Positions 56,248 to 64,000 of a DNA stretch of 64,000 nt are shown here, one piece after another. Source of the stretch: Prevotella sp. OH937_COT-195 (GTDB lineage: Bacteria; Bacteroidota; Bacteroidia; Bacteroidales; Bacteroidaceae); assembly GCF_003932845.1 (NCBI RefSeq), contig NZ_RQZH01000005.1, positions 1 to 64,000 of the forward strand, written 5' to 3'. The notes under the pieces were generated by a model that was not told the origin of the DNA, did no database searches, and saw nothing but the letters and a program-made list of their open reading frames with translations. How positions within the stretch are numbered: position 1 is the first letter of the stretch; the number at the start of each line of letters is the position of its first letter. Both the position numbers and the translations under genes were made by a program.

Positions 56248-57441
56248 CTATTTGCTCATTGCATCTATGAAACCTTTCGCAGAGCCTTGTTTCTCGCCGA
56301 GTTTCGCAGCCTCGTCAATCTTCTTTTGATATTGTGCCGGGGTAATGGGTCTTATCTCCATGCCGTCGGTTAGTTTTGCAATGCCGTTTGTTACATACCT
56401 GTCGCCGACTTTAAGTCCGGACAGTACGACATAATTCTTGCCATCGTTCTGAGGGTCAACCCGTATATCCGTGTATCTCACCTTGTTGTCTTTGCCCAGC
56501 ACATAGACAAAAATCTTGTCCTGAACTTCCGTTGTCACGCTCTGCGGAATAACTATGGCATTGTCATTGGAGTGAGGAACGACGATGGAACCCGATGCCC
56601 CCGATTTCAACAGACGCTGCGGATTAGGGAAACGGGCAATCATCTGCACGCTGCCGGTGGCTGCATCTATCACGCCGCTGGCCTTTGCCAGTCGTCCGGT
56701 CTCGGAGTATATCGTACCATCGGAGAGTTGAAGTTTCAAATCGGGATATTGTTCTATTGCCGCCTGCATGCTGCCTGCGGTCTTTGTCATTTCAAGGATG
56801 TCTTTCTCCGTCATTGAAAAATATGCCTCGATTGTACTGGTGTTGGACACCGTTGTAAGTGCCGGCGTGCTCGAAGCACTTACCATTGCACCTTCTTTGT
56901 AAGGCAGAGTGCCGACAACACCGGTTGCAGGACTCTTGACATAGCAGAACCCGAGCATCTCCTTTGCCGACGACAGAGCGGCTTGTGCCTGTGCAAGTTG
57001 CGCCTTGGCACTTTCATAATTATTCTTTGCACTATTCAGTTCGAAATCGCCTATCACCTTGTTCTCACGGAGTTTCATGCTGTTCTCGTATGCCATCTTC
57101 GCCGTGTTGCAATGTGCCGAGGCAGTGTTTACCGCAGCCTGAGCCTGTCTCACGGTGGCTTGGTATGTGGCATTGTCTATCACAAAAAGAAGTTGGCCCG
57201 CACTTACCGTCTGTCCTTCCTTTACACATACTCTCGTTATGAAACCTGCGACTTTTGGACGTATCTCCACGTCTTGTATCCCTTTCAATGCAGCAGGATA
57301 AGATGTCTGCATAGAGGTACTCCGACTCTTTACGGTTTCTACGGGAAACTCGTTGTCCACCAAATTCTTGTCACCCCTTTTGCCACACGAAACCAGCATG
57401 GCAACAACCGTTGCAAACAACAATATTCTATTTTTCTTCAT
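56248..57441 (-). CDS. RND pump periplasmic adaptor lipoprotein
   Basis: 397 residues. Lipobox MLVSC (Cys19). Membrane-fusion protein layout: DVEIRPKVAGFITRVCVKEG (half-lipoyl), helical hairpin (YENSMKLRENKVIGDFELNS), second lipoyl (FCYVKSPATGVVGTL), beta-barrel and membrane-proximal domain. First gene of the pump operon, 62 bp before the permease. Confidence 0.93.
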   Translation of the reverse strand: MKKNRILLFATVVAMLVSCGKRGDKNLVDNEFPVETVKSRSTSMQTSYPAALKGIQDVEIRPKVAGFITRVCVKEGQTVSAGQLLFVIDNATYQATVRQAQAAVNTASAHCNTAKMAYENSMKLRENKVIGDFELNSAKNNYESAKAQLAQAQAALSSAKEMLGFCYVKSPATGVVGTLPYKEGAMVSASSTPALTTVSNTSTIEAYFSMTEKDILEMTKTAGSMQAAIEQYPDLKLQLSDGTIYSETGRLAKASGVIDAATGSVQMIARFPNPQRLLKSGASGSIVVPHSNDNAIVIPQSVTTEVQDKIFVYVLGKDNKVRYTDIRVDPQNDGKNYVVLSGLKVGDRYVTNGIAKLTDGMEIRPITPAQYQKKIDEAAKLGEKQGSAKGFIDAMSK

Positions 57442-57500
57442 ACTATGTTAAATTGTTATTATCTGTTGTTATATTATTAGTTAAATACAGGATATACAAA

Positions 57501-57541
57501 AAAACTATATCCACTTATATAGTTTTCATACCGCAAAGTTA
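57501..57541 (-). promoter_or_regulatory. RND pump promoter and palindromic operator candidate
   Basis: The -7 box TAACTTTG (57534-57541, minus strand) precedes the likely start site. A 26-bp perfect palindrome follows (57501-57526): arms AAAACTATAT / ATATAGTTTT with a six-base centre. It would cover the early transcribed region, a usual place for a repressor. No regulator gene is adjacent. Confidence 0.6.
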
Positions 57542-57580
57542 TATATTTATTATTATATATAACCATCGGGAACAAAATAA

Positions 57581-59038
57581 TTAAATAGAATTAACAATAG
57601 GAAGGCCCATTTCCCTCGCTTTTTCCATAAGCAGTTGCATCAGCGGTTCGCGCTCGTTGGGCACGCTGTTGTCGAGTACCGCATTCTTAAGGCATTTCTT
57701 AAGTTCTCCCACTTCGCGCGACGGTTTCAGTCCGAAAATCCTCATTATCTCGTTACCATCTATCACCGGCTGTAGTTTCCGTTTATAATCGTCTTCCTTG
57801 AGTTTGGCGAGTTTCTCGCGCACGAGTCGGAAATTGTCGCGGAAACGAGCCTTCCGCACCTCGTTCTTCGATGTGACATCAGCCTCGCAAAGAGTCATCA
57901 AACTGTCTATGTCGTCGTCTGCATCGTTTATCAAACGCCGTACGGCACTGTCTGTCACCTCCTCGTCTGCAATAACTATCGGGCGCATGTGCAGATCCAC
58001 CATTTTCTGTACGAACTTCATTTTGCCGTCGAGCGGCAGTTTTATGCGTCTGAATATCTGCGGAACCATTCTCGCCCCTATATAGTTATGGTTGTGAAAC
58101 GTCCAGCCTGCGGCATTATCCCATCGCTTGCTTTTCGGTTTCCCTATGTCGTGCAGTATCGCCGACCAACGCAGCCACAGGCTGTTCTCCTTGTCTGCCG
58201 CAACGTTGTCAAGCACCTCGAGGGTGTGATAAAAATTGTTTTTGTGCGATTTTCCGTTCCGTGTTTCCACCATGTCAAGCATGCACAGTTCCGGAAGAAT
58301 ATGTTGCAACAGTCCTGCGCGGTAAAGGTCGTACATCCCCCGGCTCGGTTTATCGGTCATTATTATCTTGTTCAATTCCTCCTGTATCCGCTCGCCGCTT
58401 ATTATACTCAGTCTGTGTGCGTTACGCCGCAGTGCATCGAAGGTGTCTTCCTCGATGTTGAATTTCAGTTGTGCCGAGAACCTCACACACCGCAGCATTC
58501 GTAGCGGGTCGTCGGAGAAAGTGATGTCGGGGTCGAGCGGAGTGCGGATTATACCGTCCTCCATGTCGTATATGCCGTCAAACGGATCGACAAGTTCTCC
58601 GAACCGTGCCTTGTTGAGACATATCGCCAGTGCGTTGATGGTAAAATCTCGGCGGTTCTGGTCGTCCTCCAGCGTACCGTCTTCCACAACAGGCTTGCGC
58701 GAGTCGTGACTGTAACTCTCTTTCCTCGCACCAACGAACTCTACCTCTACGGGTTGCTCTTTATCGCTCAACGCCGGCAACTTGACTTGTGCCGTTCCGA
58801 AATTTCGGAACACACTGAGACGTGCGCGCCTGCCTAGACGTTTTTTCAGTTCGGTGGCAACGGCAATACCACTGCCCACAACCACAACATCTATGTCGTT
58901 GGAGGGACGTCCGAGGAAAATGTCACGCACGAAACCGCCTACAACGTAGCATTCCACTCCGAGCGAGTCAGCGGCATCGGAAATCTTGCGAAATATGTTT
59001 TTATCGAGTATCTGTGCCAGTTCGGCATCGTTATACAT
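57581..59038 (-). CDS. cca: CCA tRNA nucleotidyltransferase with HD domain
   Basis: 485 residues from ATG 59038 (MYNDAELAQILDKNIFRKIS); the longer frame from 59143 crosses the promoter at 59065-59072. Adds CCA to tRNA 3' ends. The nucleotidyltransferase site is GGFVRDIFLGRPSNDIDVVV; template regions RRDFTINALA and DDPLRMLRCVRFSAQL follow. A C-terminal HD phosphohydrolase domain (HTLEVLDNVA, LHDIGKPKSKRW) is present. In-frame starts at 59053 and 59044 cannot be excluded. Confidence 0.93.
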   Translation of the reverse strand: MYNDAELAQILDKNIFRKISDAADSLGVECYVVGGFVRDIFLGRPSNDIDVVVVGSGIAVATELKKRLGRRARLSVFRNFGTAQVKLPALSDKEQPVEVEFVGARKESYSHDSRKPVVEDGTLEDDQNRRDFTINALAICLNKARFGELVDPFDGIYDMEDGIIRTPLDPDITFSDDPLRMLRCVRFSAQLKFNIEEDTFDALRRNAHRLSIISGERIQEELNKIIMTDKPSRGMYDLYRAGLLQHILPELCMLDMVETRNGKSHKNNFYHTLEVLDNVAADKENSLWLRWSAILHDIGKPKSKRWDNAAGWTFHNHNYIGARMVPQIFRRIKLPLDGKMKFVQKMVDLHMRPIVIADEEVTDSAVRRLINDADDDIDSLMTLCEADVTSKNEVRKARFRDNFRLVREKLAKLKEDDYKRKLQPVIDGNEIMRIFGLKPSREVGELKKCLKNAVLDNSVPNEREPLMQLLMEKAREMGLPIVNSI

Positions 59039-59064
59039 TCTCATACACAACATGATTTTGAGTG

Positions 59065-59072
59065 CAAAGATA
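59065..59072 (-). promoter_or_regulatory. -7 box of the cca promoter
   Basis: TATCTTTG on the minus strand, 26 bp before the chosen ATG; rules out the 59143 start. Confidence 0.65.
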
Positions 59073-59139
59073 CGGCAAAAAGGGCATAACGCAAAAACTA
59101 ACATTCTCTTTTTCGCAGGCGGTAATGTGATGTCGGGAT

Positions 59140-59205
59140 GCAAAACAGGCGGTTTTGTTTTTCAATTTCGCCGATTTTAGCGAGCAAATTCGCCCGTTTT
59201 TGTAT
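59140..59205 (+). repeat. 22-bp repeat array E (3 units)
   Basis: Contiguous 22-bp units at 59140, 59162 and 59184, starting GCAAA, TCAAT and GCAAA with cores AGGCGGTTTTG, CGCCGATTTTAG and CGCCCGTTTTTG. It lies between the divergent cca and lipoprotein genes. Confidence 0.7.
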
Positions 59206-59377
59206 TTCCCGAGGTTGCCGACAAGAACTAATTTCATTGCCAACAAGCATTTCGGGCATACCGTTCAACACTCTTTAAAAAATGTATATATTTACTTATA
59301 ACCAACTGAAAAATATCGTTATACAACGAAAACCGATGACGTGTTGAAAGAAAAACATGACGTTTTATGAAGAAGCC

Positions 59378-59408
59378 TTTGCCGTTTCGATAATTATGAG
59401 TACTTTTG
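59378..59408 (+). promoter_or_regulatory. Promoter of the coiled-coil lipoprotein
   Basis: TTTG (59378-59381), 19-bp spacer, TACTTTTG (59401-59408), then ~37 bp to the ATG. Confidence 0.75.
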
Positions 59409-59445
59409 TAAACCGAAAAATGACATTGAATATAATCACGCAACG

Positions 59446-59904
59446 ATGAGAAAGATATTATTTCTTGCGATGGCAGCGGTTTTTGCGCTGGCATCATGCA
59501 AGCAGACCAATGCACAGAATGAGGCAGAGGGATTGCTGAAAAAGGCGGTAAAAGAATACGAAACGGGGAATTTCAAAGAGTCGCTTCACTGCATAGACTC
59601 GCTGCGGAAAATATATCCGAATGCCGTTGACGTGCGAACACGCGCTTTGAAACTGTACCAAGAGGTATGCCTTAAGCAGGCACAGAAAAACATTGAGACA
59701 CTTGACGCCGAATTGGAGAGAACAAAGGCAGATTACAACGCGAAAAAATCGCTTGCAGAAGCACACCACAACGAAGGCACGGCAACAGCCGAAGAACTGA
59801 CGGCGGTAAGCAGACTGAGACTGAAACGCGATTCGCTGCAAGTGAAATTCGACATGGAATGTGCGAAAGTGAGAATGATAAGGCAGAAGCAAAAAGAAGA
59901 ATAA
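59446..59904 (+). CDS. Small TPR/coiled-coil lipoprotein
   Basis: 152 residues. Lipobox ALASC (Cys18). Residues 25-70 look like one TPR-like helical pair (ETGNFKESLHCIDSLRKIYP); the rest is a charged coiled coil (IETLDAELERTKADYNAKKS). I do not recognise a specific family or function. It is upstream of the DUF1599 gene, which has its own promoter. Confidence 0.7.
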   Translation: MRKILFLAMAAVFALASCKQTNAQNEAEGLLKKAVKEYETGNFKESLHCIDSLRKIYPNAVDVRTRALKLYQEVCLKQAQKNIETLDAELERTKADYNAKKSLAEAHHNEGTATAEELTAVSRLRLKRDSLQVKFDMECAKVRMIRQKQKEE

Positions 59905-59975
59905 GACGGATGACATTAAAACAGACGCAAACCACTTTTCCGCCTTTTTCCCTTCTCATTCTCGGAAAAAAGAAT

Positions 59976-59983
59976 TAAATTTG
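59976..59983 (+). promoter_or_regulatory. -7 box of the DUF1599 gene
   Basis: TAAATTTG, 22 bp before the ATG. Confidence 0.55.
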
Positions 59984-60005
59984 CACCCGACAAATATTGT
60001 GAATA

Positions 60006-60560
60006 ATGTGTAACACCAAGAACGACACGGAAGGACAGTTCGTAAAAGCGATGGAGGAATGTCGCGAATTGTTCCGTAAAAAACTACATGACTACGGGGC
60101 ATCGTGGCGCATACTGCGCACATCGTCGCTTACCGACCAACTTTTCATCAAGGCGAAACGAATACGCTCGCTTGAGATAAAGAAAGAATCGAAGGTGGGA
60201 GAAGGAATAAGACCGGAGTTCATTGCACTAATCAATTACGGAATTATCGGGCTGATACAGTTCGAAAAAGGCTATGCAGACACCGTCGACATATCTGCCG
60301 ATGAGGCAATGGCACTATACGACCGGCATGCCGACGAGGCATTGAAACTTATGTTGCGCAAAAACCACGATTACGACGAGGCTTGGCGTTCGATGAGAGT
60401 GAGCAGTTATACAGATTTCATACTTACAAAACTGCAAAGAATAAAGGAGATTGAAGACCTCGGAGGCAACACTCTCGTTAGCGAAGGAGTTTGTTCCAAT
60501 TATATGGACATAATAAACTACGCCGTGTTCGGAGTAATAAAATTGAGCAATGAAAGTTGA
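60006..60560 (+). CDS. DUF1599 protein (duplicated domain)
   Basis: 184 residues. Two copies of the same ~80-residue helical domain: [20 protein letters not shown] at 25 and [20 protein letters not shown] at 115, each followed by KxxRIxxxE. DUF1599 has been placed among nucleotide-modification-associated domains by genomic context, but no reaction is established. It overlaps the following DoxX gene by 11 bp, so the two are co-translated. Confidence 0.88.
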   Translation: MCNTKNDTEGQFVKAMEECRELFRKKLHDYGASWRILRTSSLTDQLFIKAKRIRSLEIKKESKVGEGIRPEFIALINYGIIGLIQFEKGYADTVDISADEAMALYDRHADEALKLMLRKNHDYDEAWRSMRVSSYTDFILTKLQRIKEIEDLGGNTLVSEGVCSNYMDIINYAVFGVIKLSNES

Positions 60561-62613
60561 ACGCTTCATAACAAACCTGTGTCGTATAATCGTCGCTGTG
60601 ACGTTCATAGTATCAGGTTTCGTTAAAGCAGTCGACCCGTTGGGCACTCAATATAAAATAGAAGAGTATGTCATGGCGGCAGGATTGCTGCAACCGGCAG
60701 ACCATTGGGCTACACTCGGACTTTCGGTTTTGCTCTCGGCGGCAGAGTTCTGTCTCGGAATATTTCTGCTGTTCGCCATTCACCGAAGGGTGGTGTCTCG
60801 TGTCACGGCAGTATTCATGGGCGTGATGACCGTCATAACGCTGTGGCTGTGGATAGCCGACCCGGTCAAAGACTGCGGTTGTTTCGGCGATGCGATACAT
60901 CTCGGCAACGGAGAGACACTGCTGAAAAACATCGTGCTGACGGCATGTGCCGCCGTTGTGGCTTGGCGACCGTTGTATATGGCAAGGTTCGTAAGCCTGA
61001 CAAACCAATGGATAGTGATAAACTACACCATCGTTTTCATTATCGGGGTGAGCATGTACTGCCTGTATACCTTGCCGCTTTTCGATTTCCGCCCATACCA
61101 TACGGGCGCAGACATAAGAAAAGGCATGGAGATGCCGCCGGAAGAAAAGGAACCGGAGTTCGTCACAACGTTCATAATGGAGAAGAACGGGGAACGACGC
61201 GAGTTTTCGCTCGACAACTATCCCGACTCCACATGGACGTTCATAGACAGCAAGACGGTGCAAACGAGCGAAGGATACATTCCGCCGATACACGATTTCT
61301 CCATAACGATGCAGAACGACGGGACAGACATTACCGAGGAGGTACTGACCGACAAAGGCTATACTTTCCTGCTCGTGTCGCCCCAACTCGAAAAAGCAGA
61401 CGACTCGAACTTCGGCGACATAGACCGCTTGTACGAATACGCCGACGACCACGGCATGCGCTTCATTGGTCTCACGGCAAGCGGTGAAGAGGAGATAAAC
61501 CATTGGCGGGATATTACGGGGGCAGAATACGACTTCGCCGTCTGCGATGGAACAACGCTGAAAACCATGATAAGGAGCAATCCGGGACTCGTTCTGATGA
61601 AAGAGGGACGCGTAATAGGGAAATGGAGTCACAACGAACTGCCCGACCCCTCATCGCAGAAATTCGGAGAAATGATAAAGTCGGGCGGCACGAATAACGG
61701 CAAAGGGGCGGCAAAAAAGATGGCGGAGGTGATAATGTGGTTTGCCATACCGTTGCTGTTGCTTACGCTTGCCGACCGGTTGTGGGCATGGAACACATGG
61801 TTAAGAAACAAGAAAAAATCAAACAAATTATATAAACTCTTAAAACGAAAGAAAATGAGAAAGAAAATCGTTGCAGGCAACTGGAAGATGAATCTCAACC
61901 TGCAGGAAGGAGTGGCTCTGGCAAAGGAACTGAACGATGCACTGAAAGCCGGGAAACCGAATTGTGATGTTATTATATGCACACCATTCATTCATTTGGC
62001 AACGGTTGCACAGACAATCGACCAAAACGTGCTGGCACTCGGAGCCGAAAACTGTGCCGACAAAGAAAAAGGTGCATATACGGGAGAAGTGAGCGCGGAG
62101 ATGATAAAGAGTACCGGCGCACAATATGTCATCATAGGGCACTCGGAACGTCGCGGATACTATGCCGAAACTCCGGAGATCTTGAAAGAAAAGGTGTTGC
62201 TCGCACTCAAAAACAATCTGAAAGTTATATTCTGCATCGGCGAAAGTCTCGAGGAACGCGAGGCGAACAAGCAGAACGAGGTGGTAAAAGCACAACTCGA
62301 AGGGTCGGTGTTCAACCTTGAGGAAGAAGATTTCCGTAAGATAATCGTAGCATACGAACCAATATGGGCAATCGGAACGGGTAAGACCGCAACGGCAGAA
62401 CAGGCTCAGGACATTCACGCATACATACGTTCGATAATAGAAAACAAGTACGGAAAGACCGTTGCCGAAGAAACATCGATACTCTACGGAGGCTCATGCA
62501 AGGCAAGCAACGCACCCGAACTGTTCGCAAAACCCGACATCGACGGCGGACTCATAGGCGGAGCGGCACTGAAAGCAGCCGACTTCGGAGGCATCATCGA
62601 TGCTTGGAAATAA
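60550..62613 (+). CDS. In-frame fusion of a DoxX-family membrane protein and triosephosphate isomerase
   Basis: 687 codons without a stop. Residues 1-435 form a MauE/DoxX-like membrane protein ([12 protein letters not shown] near 112, several TM helices), a thioredoxin-like domain (about 255-390, [20 protein letters not shown]) and a last TM ([18 protein letters not shown]). A lysine-rich linker of ~25 residues then leads straight into [13 protein letters not shown], a complete TpiA. In related Bacteroidales, as I remember them, these are two adjacent genes. A one-base change in the A6 run at about 61812-61817 would end the first gene before TpiA. A real fusion, a frameshift signal or an assembly error are all possible. 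Confidence 0.7.
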   Translation: MKVERFITNLCRIIVAVTFIVSGFVKAVDPLGTQYKIEEYVMAAGLLQPADHWATLGLSVLLSAAEFCLGIFLLFAIHRRVVSRVTAVFMGVMTVITLWLWIADPVKDCGCFGDAIHLGNGETLLKNIVLTACAAVVAWRPLYMARFVSLTNQWIVINYTIVFIIGVSMYCLYTLPLFDFRPYHTGADIRKGMEMPPEEKEPEFVTTFIMEKNGERREFSLDNYPDSTWTFIDSKTVQTSEGYIPPIHDFSITMQNDGTDITEEVLTDKGYTFLLVSPQLEKADDSNFGDIDRLYEYADDHGMRFIGLTASGEEEINHWRDITGAEYDFAVCDGTTLKTMIRSNPGLVLMKEGRVIGKWSHNELPDPSSQKFGEMIKSGGTNNGKGAAKKMAEVIMWFAIPLLLLTLADRLWAWNTWLRNKKKSNKLYKLLKRKKMRKKIVAGNWKMNLNLQEGVALAKELNDALKAGKPNCDVIICTPFIHLATVAQTIDQNVLALGAENCADKEKGAYTGEVSAEMIKSTGAQYVIIGHSERRGYYAETPEILKEKVLLALKNNLKVIFCIGESLEEREANKQNEVVKAQLEGSVFNLEEEDFRKIIVAYEPIWAIGTGKTATAEQAQDIHAYIRSIIENKYGKTVAEETSILYGGSCKASNAPELFAKPDIDGGLIGGAALKAADFGGIIDAWK
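61855..62613 (+). CDS. tpiA: Triosephosphate isomerase (internal start alternative)
   Basis: 252 residues if translated from its own ATG. Interconverts DHAP and G3P in glycolysis. GNWKMN carries Lys near 11, His is in IIGHSERR, the catalytic Glu in [13 protein letters not shown] with flexible loop 6, and the phosphate loop is [13 protein letters not shown] (the usual Val is Cys). The upstream AACGAAAGAAA and AT-rich stretch could allow independent initiation. Same stop as the fusion frame. Confidence 0.85.
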   Translation: MRKKIVAGNWKMNLNLQEGVALAKELNDALKAGKPNCDVIICTPFIHLATVAQTIDQNVLALGAENCADKEKGAYTGEVSAEMIKSTGAQYVIIGHSERRGYYAETPEILKEKVLLALKNNLKVIFCIGESLEEREANKQNEVVKAQLEGSVFNLEEEDFRKIIVAYEPIWAIGTGKTATAEQAQDIHAYIRSIIENKYGKTVAEETSILYGGSCKASNAPELFAKPDIDGGLIGGAALKAADFGGIIDAWK

Positions 62614-62655
62614 TTGTCGGGCGCAGAATGTATTGCGCTGACGTTAATACCTATC

Positions 62656-63300
62656 ATGATTATGAGAAACCTTTTACTGATAATAGTCATGGCAATCGTC
62701 GGTACGGCGACTGCCGGGGCGCAGAATTTCCTGCAACACTTGCAGCAGAGACAGCAAGGACAAGGGGTAGTCACCGTGAACGAAAACAAGAAGATTGACA
62801 GTCTTGTAAACAACATTCTGCCACCAACACCGGTAAAAAAGCCGGAACATCAAACCCAAAAAGACAAAAAGGGAACAGACGGAAAGACCAAAGATGACTC
62901 GACAAAGAACGAGACACACAAACCGGACTCTTCAAATGCCGAACGCGAGAGACACAGATACGAAAACAGGAGGCACACACCGGAGACGGAAGAAGGTAGT
63001 ACCGTAAATAAAAGGAAGAAGGTAATGCTCAACGGGCATCGTGCAAACGGATACAGAGTGCAGGTGTACCGGGGAGGAGGAACGCGCGATGCAAAGCAGA
63101 AAGCACAGGCATTGGGCAACCAACTGAAGACAAAATTCCCCGGACAACCGATATATGTACACTTCTTCTCGCCCAACTGGACAGTACGCATGGGCAATTT
63201 CAGATCGCAGGAAGAGGCCGTGAGAGTGCTGCGACAGGTAAAAAAAGCAGGGTTCAACTCGGCAACTTTGGTGAGAGGTCCCATAACAGTTTCAAGATAA
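62656..63300 (+). CDS. Secreted SPOR-domain protein
   Basis: 214 residues from ATG 62656 (or 62662, [21 protein letters not shown], both giving the signal peptide). The longer frame begins with TTG right after the tpiA stop and is less likely. The middle (about 45-125) is low-complexity and very charged ([17 protein letters not shown]). The C-terminal SPOR domain ([19 protein letters not shown] ... [19 protein letters not shown]) binds denuded peptidoglycan at septa. It is just after tpiA and 5 bp before folE. Confidence 0.85.
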   Translation: MIMRNLLLIIVMAIVGTATAGAQNFLQHLQQRQQGQGVVTVNENKKIDSLVNNILPPTPVKKPEHQTQKDKKGTDGKTKDDSTKNETHKPDSSNAERERHRYENRRHTPETEEGSTVNKRKKVMLNGHRANGYRVQVYRGGGTRDAKQKAQALGNQLKTKFPGQPIYVHFFSPNWTVRMGNFRSQEEAVRVLRQVKKAGFNSATLVRGPITVSR

Positions 63301-63304
63301 TTAT

Positions 63305-63898
63305 ATGAATCCAGAAATAGAATTCCGCGAAGGACTTGACGAACTCGCGGCTCATTACAAAGGAATACTTCAACTTCTCGGCGAAGACACCGAGAGAGAC
63401 GGAGTGCTGAAAACACCAATGAGGGTGGCAAAAGCAATGCAAATCCTTACGCGGGGATATACCCAAGATGCCAACAAGGTGCTCACAGACGCACTCTTCG
63501 AGGAGAAATACAACCAAATGGTTATCGTAAAAGACATCGATTTCTTCTCCTTGTGCGAACATCACATGCTGCCGTTCTACGGCAAAGTGCATGTGGCATA
63601 TATCCCCAACGGCTACATCACCGGACTTTCCAAGATTGCACGCGTTGTAGATATATTCAGTCACCGCCTGCAAGTACAAGAACGTCTAAACCTGCAAATA
63701 AAAGACTGCATACAAAATACGCTTCATCCGCTCGGTGTAATGGTGGTAATCGAGGCGAAACACATGTGCATGCAGATGCGTGGTGTGGAAAAACAAGGAG
63801 CCGTAACCACGACAAGCGATTTCAGCGGAGCGTTCAATCAGGCTAAGACACGCGAGGAATTTATGAACCTTTTGCACAGCGAAGGAAAGCATATTTAG
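63305..63898 (+). CDS. folE: GTP cyclohydrolase I
   Basis: 197 residues. Converts GTP to 7,8-dihydroneopterin triphosphate, first step of folate synthesis; cytosolic decamer. Zinc and active-site residues are visible: Cys-His in [12 protein letters not shown], and the second Cys in [36 protein letters not shown] is conserved. It closes the DUF1599-DoxX-TpiA-SPOR run. Confidence 0.96.
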   Translation: MNPEIEFREGLDELAAHYKGILQLLGEDTERDGVLKTPMRVAKAMQILTRGYTQDANKVLTDALFEEKYNQMVIVKDIDFFSLCEHHMLPFYGKVHVAYIPNGYITGLSKIARVVDIFSHRLQVQERLNLQIKDCIQNTLHPLGVMVVIEAKHMCMQMRGVEKQGAVTTTSDFSGAFNQAKTREEFMNLLHSEGKHI

Positions 63899-63923
63899 CC
63901 GAAACAGTTAAACAATGCAAAAA

Positions 63924-63970
63924 AATGCACTGCCAATGCAATATTCTGCATGGCAGTGCATTTATATTCT
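63924..63970 (+). terminator. Terminator after folE
   Basis: Perfect 11-bp arms AATGCACTGCC (63924-63934) / GGCAGTGCATT (63952-63962) with a nested ATGCA/TGCAT pair, followed by TATATTCT; 26 bp after the stop. Confidence 0.8.
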
Positions 63971-64000
63971 AAAACCATTTTAAGCAATAAACGAATATGA

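Overview
The window looks like chromosome from a Bacteroidales bacterium, most likely Prevotellaceae or a close relative (inference). The signs are promoters of the Bacteroides type (TTTG, 19-20 bp, TAnnTTTG) before many genes, few Shine-Dalgarno sites, many TonB-linked outer-membrane barrels, DUF1573 and DKNYY proteins, and the gene orders tig-clpP-clpX-recQ, yceD-rpmF-fabH and DUF1599-DoxX-tpiA.

Layout. 1-5.5 kb is a decaying accessory island: the edge of an IS982-like transposase, then an outer-membrane receptor pseudogene (in-frame TGA plus a frameshift), a C39-peptidase ABC exporter broken only by one TAG, a HlyD-type adaptor with its middle deleted, and the tail of a second barrel protein. 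Together these resemble a double-glycine-leader peptide (bacteriocin-type) export locus; no precursor peptide was found. A secreted DKNYY protein, a 103-bp hairpin and a composite repeat follow. 7.1-15.7 kb (minus) is a co-oriented block: alpha-2-macroglobulin, DUF1573 protein, MeaB GTPase, IspH. Then come Bcp peroxiredoxin, an outer-membrane barrel with a membrane-anchored winged-helix regulator, ClpB and tRNA-Phe. 22.9-29.8 kb (minus) is trigger factor, ClpP, ClpX, RecQ and a PagL-like lipid A deacylase.

30.2-41.8 kb holds a beta-helix/leucine-rich-repeat surface protein, LptB, a small porin, MlaE-MlaF, a lipoprotein, the GTPases Der and Era, and FabH-L32-YceD. On the plus strand follow MutS2 (probably leaderless), an orphan histidine kinase, and a BlaI-type repressor with an M56/TonB sensor behind three operator-like dyads. 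48.3-57.5 kb (minus) is a BtuB-like receptor, LpxA and an RND tripartite efflux pump. The right end has Cca, a lipoprotein, DUF1599, an in-frame DoxX-TpiA fusion, a SPOR protein and FolE. Envelope building (LptB, Mla, LpxA, PagL-like, RND) and protein quality control (Tig, ClpP, ClpX, ClpB, Bcp) are the main themes.

The most unusual signal is non-coding: five intergenic spacers carry short arrays of a degenerate repeat with an exact 22-bp period (start GCAAA, core CGCCGAAATTG, end near GTCA). Two of them sit beside copies of a ~200-bp terminal-inverted-repeat element lying in opposite orientation 41 kb apart.
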